A stretch of 64,000 nt of DNA, from NCBI GenBank assembly GCA_020631735.1, contig CM036159.1:24157511-24221510 (forward strand). Direction: 5' to 3'. The number at the start of each line of letters is the position of its first letter. Position 1 is the stretch's first letter. The translations under genes were made by a program, and so were the position numbers. Below are positions 57,501 through 64,000 of the stretch, piece by piece. The notes under the pieces are model-generated. The model was not told the origin of the DNA. It searched no databases and was given only the letters and a program-made list of their open reading frames with translations. This DNA comes from Saccharum officinarum. Its lineage: Eukaryota > Streptophyta > Magnoliopsida > Poales > Poaceae.

Positions 57501-58938
57501 CAGACATATGGCCTAGAAGGTCAATATAAATAATGAATAGATTGACTGTCAATTATACAACAATTGGTGAGCATTAGCCCCTGAAGGATTGTTATGGCTA
57601 AATTATGGGTTACGTCAGTAACTACAGGTGTTAAGTCTAGAAGACTGCATATGTATTTATTGAAACAAAAAACTTGCAGAGCAATAGTTTATAATCCACC
57701 ACAAGTTATGGACTCAATAATAAGTTGAGGATACTCTATAGTAGTAGAAAATACATGCAGTATTCATGCAACTGCATTAATAAAGTAAGAGCTCACTGCA
57801 TACAAAAAAATTATAATAGACCCCTAATAAAGTGCGTAATATTTCCCAAATAAATCACCACTAAAGCACACATATACACCACTAGAAGTTAGTGAGTGGG
57901 GAGTTTTAGTGTGCTGTTAAATATCTTGGCATTAGGGGGAAATAAATGCCCATTTTATGGAATGTCTTGATATTTATAAATCAAAACGCACAAATCCAAA
58001 CTAAACTGGTTGTTCAGTTAGACTCCTCTATTCTATAGTATGGAGTTATGCCAGATAACTATTTGTATTGATGAGGAGCAACCAGATTGGTTAAAGTCTA
58101 AATGAATGCTTCTATCTGAAGTAGATGTGGATATACCCAGGAGTAATTTTGTATCCACGTGACTTATTGGCATTTTGATCAAATTATACGGGGATGGCTG
58201 CAAATAAGATCTATTAACCTAAGTCAAAAGCATATGCCCATAAAGCAAACTCACATTATGTGTACTAAAAACTGCTCTCTTACTCCTGTAGAGAAATCAC
58301 CATGTTGTGAGTTACCTCATGATGAGGTTCATCCCAGAGATAAAAATCCTAGCAATGCGCGCGTACTATAAAGCTAGGAAAACAAAACAACAATGGATCT
58401 ATCGTTTTGGGAAATAACGTAGAACGTTATTAAGTCGAAAAAATATGTGTCGACACTTGTTTGTCTCTATAATTGCTAAATGAATCTCTTTGTGAGAATC
58501 CGGATTTAGAATAAATTCATTGGCAAGGGTGCTTGAAGCTCTCATATCGGCTTAAATGAAACATGGAATTGAGGTTGAACCAACAATCGCTAAGTGAATA
58601 TCTTAAACCTGATGTTTGAATAGTTATGGGTCATCGTTGAATAATAGATGGTGAAAAGCGATGGTTCAAAAGGTCCTAATTGAGACCAGTTCTGGCATAA
58701 GTTTTACAGAATATGTTCCGTTATATAATGAATCTGACTAATGGCATGAATCAAAATATGCAGTTATGGGATTCTGAAAATCCATGAAGGGCAACATTGA
58801 AATCTCATACCAATATTATCTTTAAGAGAAATGATCTCCCCATAAATATAACAACTCCCCGAAGAATTTTTATTGAAGGAATATATGATTAGAAGTCTGA
58901 ATGCACCAAAATAAGTGAATTCCTTGGAAGGAATAAAG
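54599..58938. other. Long region without a recognisable gene
   Basis: AT-rich apart from 54850-55250. Open frames at 54908-55276 and 55494-55953 show no domain. The scattered phrases look like decayed retroelement DNA, but no gag, RT, integrase or RNase H motif could be read. I see nothing else to assign. Confidence 0.35.
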
Positions 58939-59306
58939 ACCCATATAATACCCGAGAGATAAGAATGAAAAAAGAAACTCGAAGGAATGAGCACATGCGC
59001 ATTTGATGAGATTTTACTATAAGTGTATATATACTTGTGATATAATGCGTTCTCCATCTGAAGTTTTAGAGTTAAAGTATCCTCTAAAATCTGATATGAT
59101 ATATTTGGTGTTACTAGCAATACCCATATAATACCCGAGAGATAAGAATGAAAAAAGAAACTCGAAGGAATGAGCACATGCGCATTTGATGAGATTTTAC
59201 TATAAGTGTATATATACTTGTGATATAATGCGTTCTCTATCTGAAGTTTTAGAGTTAAAGTATCCTCTAAAATCTGATATGATATATTTGGTGTTACTAG
59301 CAATAC
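58939..59306. repeat. 183-bp tandem duplication
   Basis: 'acccatataatacccgagag' at 58939 recurs at 59122; the copies are almost identical to the end near 59306. The minus-strand open frame at 58764-59327 simply repeats a 61-residue block because 183 is divisible by three. Confidence 0.9.
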
Positions 59307-60280
59307 TTTTCTCGTTATGCTAGACATACAGACTTGTGAAGTCTTACTATGTATTAAAGATTCTCGAAAAATCCGTAATCAATCCTAGAAGGAGTCACGA
59401 CTATTATGAATCATGAAAATTATAATGATATAAAGAATAATGATTATTAATCACATCTCGAAGATGCATGTCATTGCTACTTTAAAGTGAACAAATATGC
59501 ATCCTGATGTATGCATGCTAGGATATAATAAATTCCTCCACATTATTCTCTATCTCAACGTTCTTGAATAATAGTGAGACAAATGTCATGAAGACTGAAT
59601 ATTGTGAAAATCTTGTAATCTCACTTGCATTATCCATGTCTATGTTTATTTTCAAATAATGTTTAATGCCATGAGAATTGACTTCACCGAATGTTGTCAT
59701 CAGGGGGAGTATTTTCAAGATATTGATCGTCTTTTACGAGACTCAAATAATACCTAAAAAGTGTTATTCTAATGGTGACTTTCTAACAGGTTGAAGTCTC
59801 TATCGTGACACCATTTATGAAAGTGGGTTTATTGTTTATGTACACTTTATATTTTTACCTCATGGGTTCTAGAAGTAACATGAGGTTAAGATTATGAAAT
59901 GATCCTTGTAATGTATGCGATATACTTGTTAAATCTCTATGTGCATATGCTTCCTGTAGAAAGTGTTCTTAGCATAGCAGGACAATTCTGCAAGGTACAG
60001 GGGGAGAACTTCCCTAAAATATTAAACCTTGATCAGAATTCTTGAAAATTCAAAATGATTTGATCCAGAAGGTCACAAGTTATATTAAAGACATATGTTG
60101 TACTTTTTTTTTCCCTTGATGAGTTTTCCTGAAGTTTCTCGCGTAAGGTTTTTAATGAGGTAACAATGTGCAAATGCATTAAATGACAATAATGTACTCT
60201 TTCTTTGTATTTTTCCTATTGGGGTTTTTTTAATTTTAATGAGGCATGTATTTGTCATGGTATTCGCCCAAGGAGGAGTG
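59307..60280 (+). mobile_element. Probable retrotransposon 3' internal region
   Basis: 'cagggggagtatt' (near 59701) and 'cagggggagaac' (near 59998) are polypurine-like, and 'ccaaggaggagtg' (60267-60280) stands directly before an LTR-type TGTAAC start. No protein domain remains. Confidence 0.4.
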
Positions 60281-63200
60281 TGTAACATCACAGATGTTAC
60301 GAAACAATTAAAACTTGATCATGAAGCATCATCAAGCATAAACCTCAAATGACATGCCATAAATGCATTAATGTTGCACAAGTTACTTTAGTCTTGTTGC
60401 ATGTGTTATATGTGTTGTTTAAACAATATTTCCCATGTAAGGTTTATATGTTGCATATGTTTCAAATACCCTGTTTAAGTTGCAAGAAAATGTTTCAAGC
60501 TGTAACAGAACCGCCCAATTATACGAGATTAAGTAGGAAATCATCCAACGGAAGGACAATTTAACAAACTTAAGCCCGTATAACCCGGTAGTCCGTGAAA
60601 TCTCAACGGATTTCAAACCATTTCACATAACAGCCAAGATCGTACTAAGTTTAGAGGTCACCGTCATAAGTTACATAGAAGTTCGTGACACAAAATACAT
60701 CGGAGTTTAAACATAGTTATTACAAACCAGGTTCGAATAAAAGTAGCGGAAGCGATAGTTCAAATCACGCACACACACAACCCTTTGGAATAAAGTGCCA
60801 GCTTGTGATCATCTCCAGCAAAAGCATCAGACGAGAAGTAGCGAATGACCATTGCCCATGGTCCTATGCTTCGCCCATTGCAGGATAGAGACAGTTGATA
60901 CAATAGCCATAGTACATCTGTCCATCTGCAACAAGTGGGAACAAAGCCCTAAGTACGAGAAGGTACTCAGCTAGACTTACCCGTCATAAACCAGAAATAA
61001 AAGACACCAAAGAGTCATGATAGGCTTTCTGGTGGGATAGCTGACTCATTTGCAAGAAAAGCATTTTTAACTTAGCAATTCCTTTCCAAAAGCATGCAGT
61101 AATTAATTTTTTATTACCCTGCCAACTATGTTTGCAATGGTGCTAGAGTAACATATAATTAAGCAAGTAAGGATTACCATTGATCATTAACAGTAGTTAT
61201 CATGTCATCTTTCGCATAACTATCCAAGTGATTCATCAATATTACTACGATGAAGTAGCTCAAGTCAAGTGTTCACTATCCAGTGAACGATGGCGATTCG
61301 AATCGATTATTAACCAGCTGGTAAGTTATTCCTCATACAAACCTCACTCACCCGCTAAAGTGAGGTGTTGGTCACCGAGTCAACCATTCAGGTAAAGTCA
61401 CGAGCTTGCCAGGAACCACTTGTACCCGGGGGCCGCCCGACTGCTCTTTGGCCTTATCATCGCGCCCCCGTATCCTGCCACTACTGCTCCGGTACAGTGC
61501 GTTGCGGGCAATCCACTCGGCCCGAATAATCTCCCAGTTTCGCGGTCGGAAGGTACTTTATCCGGCCAGCTAAATGTGAGGCATGCGTTCAACATGACCT
61601 GAGGGACAACAACGGACGGTCCTTAATCGACACAGACGGAAAACACTACAGTCCAAAACCCTGCAAGTTTCCGCCCGGTCTCAAATTCATTTCACACTTA
61701 GTTATACCATGACTTCATAGTCATCCAAACAGATCCAGGTAACCACCTGTAGCTCGCAGGTGATAGGAAATCACCCGACTTCTACCGGTCTAAGCAAGCT
61801 AAGCATTGACTCGACTACGGATACCAGGGTAACAAGGATGTAATATAACAAAGGTAAGCAAGGTATAATGCAGCAACGTTTGCAAACAACTCCTAAACGT
61901 AATGGATCAAATTAAGTAAAGTTAATAATAAATTATTTGCAAACCGGGAGAGAAATGCTCCGGGGCTTGCCTCTCTCGAAGGAGCTCGGACGGTGATCGG
62001 GGCACTCCGGGAGATCTTCACCGACCTCTTCTTCGACTTCTGTCACCTCCTGCTGCTGCACCTCGATCTGCTCCTTTGGCTCCTTGGGTAAGGCGACTGG
62101 ATTCTCGATTTACGATCCTGTATGATGCAATGTGCGTAAGTGAGTATGCAAGTGTGCATCGAAGGAGATGAATGCAATGAATATGTTGAAATGCAAGGTA
62201 GTCAACATCATCCAAGAAACTATACACTACAAGCACATGTCATCTACTGCATTCTCTTTTACTACTATTATGTTAAGTTAACCTATCTTATGAAATGCTT
62301 CAAAGATACACCAAAGCTTTACTAATTTCTTAATCACACTTAAAGCAACCCATTTTTAAGGACAAAAATAGGATGCATAAAAGACTCATGTGCGCCCCAG
62401 GAAACAGTCGCACACATAAGTTGACAAATTACAAAGTATCATCACAGTGCTTATTACATAACGAATAAGTATTTAAGATATAGTCTTGAACGATAGGTAA
62501 TAATAACTAATAGTAATTCTTCAGCGGAAACTCCACACAGGGACACGGTTGACTGGTTGACACCAAGACTAGTACTCATTCCGATAATCTTCCTCATTAT
62601 CTTCATCTGTTATGGTGGAAATAGCAAGAGTGAGTTCATGTCGAACTCCACAAATATAACACAGGGTTCATGAGGCTCAAAAAGGCTAGACACTGTTTAA
62701 CTGCGTTTAGCTTTTTAATCATATATTAGCAATTGAGTAGCATCAAGATAAACCACTTCCCATTAAAGAACCAATGATCAATTGTAATAAGGATAATGAA
62801 TAGCATTAACATGAGCATAATAATAATCAATAATAATTAAGCATGATATAACGGTTATGATCAACTATTCCATAAGAATCCCCAAGGCCGCTCGTATCCG
62901 TGAGCACGGCTAGTATACCAGTTTTTAACTCTGCGCAGAGGTGTACACTTTTACTGTAAGTCATGATTTCCAAATGAGTGGGGAGATCAAGCCCAAACAC
63001 CCGAGAACCATATAAAGCCACTCAAAAGTTCGTCTAACAAGTTAGGGCCATTAGATTCACTCGGCAGGCAGATGTAGAACCCCCTTCCCTGTGGCACAAC
63101 AACCGCAGCCTATACACACTAGGCCAGGGGCTCGCACTACACCCAACATGGCAAGCCATTCTTACGCCATTTAAGGTAACCTCTAACAAGCTAGAAAAGG

Positions 63201-64000
63201 TCTCTTGAACAACTAAAGCCAGAGCCATATAGCCCTCACAGCTGTACTGTATATCCCGGTTATCACTTACAGATAAGTCCTTATGGAGAGAAACCAGAGC
63301 ATCAAAATAATACACATGCTCTAGCCCCCTTTTAACAATAATAAAATCATCTTAATAGTTGATTGCTTAATCCATTAATCAAATTACAAGATCATTGTTC
63401 TTAGTTTAAGCACTAGCAGTAGCTACCCATATGCATTCCCAAGGTTGACAAGGAATCAAGATAACAATCACTAAGTTATAATCTCTAAAGTTGTCAAGGT
63501 AAGCACATGCATATGTATGACAATTCAATGTATAGGTAACAAGGATAGTCCTGTGTTATACTTGCCTTGATCAAAGCTCTCCAAGTGATACTGCTGACTT
63601 GGCTCAAAGTAATACTCCGAATCGTCCAAATACTGCTCACCTTCTATATTCGATCATCAATCAACAACACACATGCATCCAATCAAACATACACGAAGCA
63701 AACAAAGAGATATAATTAGAACAGTACACCAACAGTAACAAAACAGTAATAAAAGCTTATAAAACTCTTCTACACGTTTCTACGATCACACAGACGCAAA
63801 GATCACCAAATTCGGAGTTAAAACGTGAAAGTTATGAATTTTCTAAGATTTCCTATAGATAAATAAATACTTAATTATAACCTCGAAAAATAAATTATCA
63901 AAACTAACTGTACAACTACACTAACATGTAGAGCTCGCAAATACGAACCTAACGCAATTTGAACGGATCAAATCGGAGTTAAAACGAAGATTTTATGACC
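60281..64000 (+). repeat. Long LTR (Gypsy-type), running off the window
   Basis: Begins TGTAACATC, preceded by a purine tract, with an 8-bp inverted repeat GTAACATC-ACA-GATGTTAC at 60282-60300. The body has phrases seen in long Gypsy LTRs of grasses (for example 'agtagcggaagcg' near 60740, 'gagaaatgctccggggcttg' near 61950 and 'tcggagttaaaacg' near 63815). No PBS or LTR 3' end was found before 64000, so the length is at least 3.7 kb, or an internal region begins unnoticed. Short frames on both strands are not genes. Confidence 0.5.

Noticed and set aside
58764..59327. 187-codon minus-strand frame with a repeated 61-residue block
   Set aside because: Caused by a 183-bp tandem duplication of noncoding DNA.

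Overview
The window looks like nuclear DNA of a panicoid grass, most likely Andropogoneae (the sorghum, sugarcane, Miscanthus and maize group). This is inferred from a Sirevirus LTR with CG-rich palindromes, a CACTA element with 'TTTAGTCCCGGTTGG' subterminal repeats, many small TIR elements, split plant genes, and GC-rich monocot exons in AT-rich intergenic DNA. No bacterial operons, CRISPR arrays or organellar genes were seen. The species cannot be named from sequence alone.

Layout. 1-5952: 3' part of a Sirevirus (Ty1/Copia) with its complete 3' LTR, inserted into a Gypsy-type LTR fragment (5953-7410, minus). 7411-18334: mostly intergenic, with several MITEs, tandem duplications and one probable minus-strand exon (10032-10503). 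18335-29793: a nearly complete 11.5-kb CACTA transposon. It has a decayed TNP2-type transposase and a second gene ending in a multi-exon Ulp1/C48-type protease domain. Each gene has its own TATA box next to subterminal-type repeats, and an array of telobox motifs sits just before the second start codon. 30262-34800: two neighbouring plus-strand genes. One is a two-exon gene for a 48-residue membrane protein; the other is an EVE-domain (THYN1-like) gene with a premature stop. 34809-36542: a hAT element with a perfect 8-bp target duplication, carrying a truncated AP2/ERF fragment and a nested SINE. 38992-39536: a secreted proline/glycine/cysteine-rich wall-type protein gene with an apparent one-base deletion. 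40581-44804: a region bounded by 52-bp inverted repeats that carries a broken ACR (ACT-domain repeat) fragment, as in Pack-MULEs. 44890-47804: CACTA end, paired MITEs and hAT MITEs. 48723-49130: an intact VQ-motif gene on the minus strand. 51223-51790: an LRR remnant. 52280-60280: AT-rich low-complexity DNA and decayed retroelement-like DNA. 60281-64000: a long LTR running off the window.

How it works together. Host genes are few: the 48-aa gene, the EVE gene, the glycine-rich gene, the VQ gene and possibly the exon at 10 kb. Two of the five carry lesions that could be real loss or consensus errors. The rest is layered transposon insertion, and three elements have captured or carry host-like domains (Ulp1 protease, ERF, ACR). 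Several insertions keep perfect target duplications, so parts of the insertion order can be read directly.
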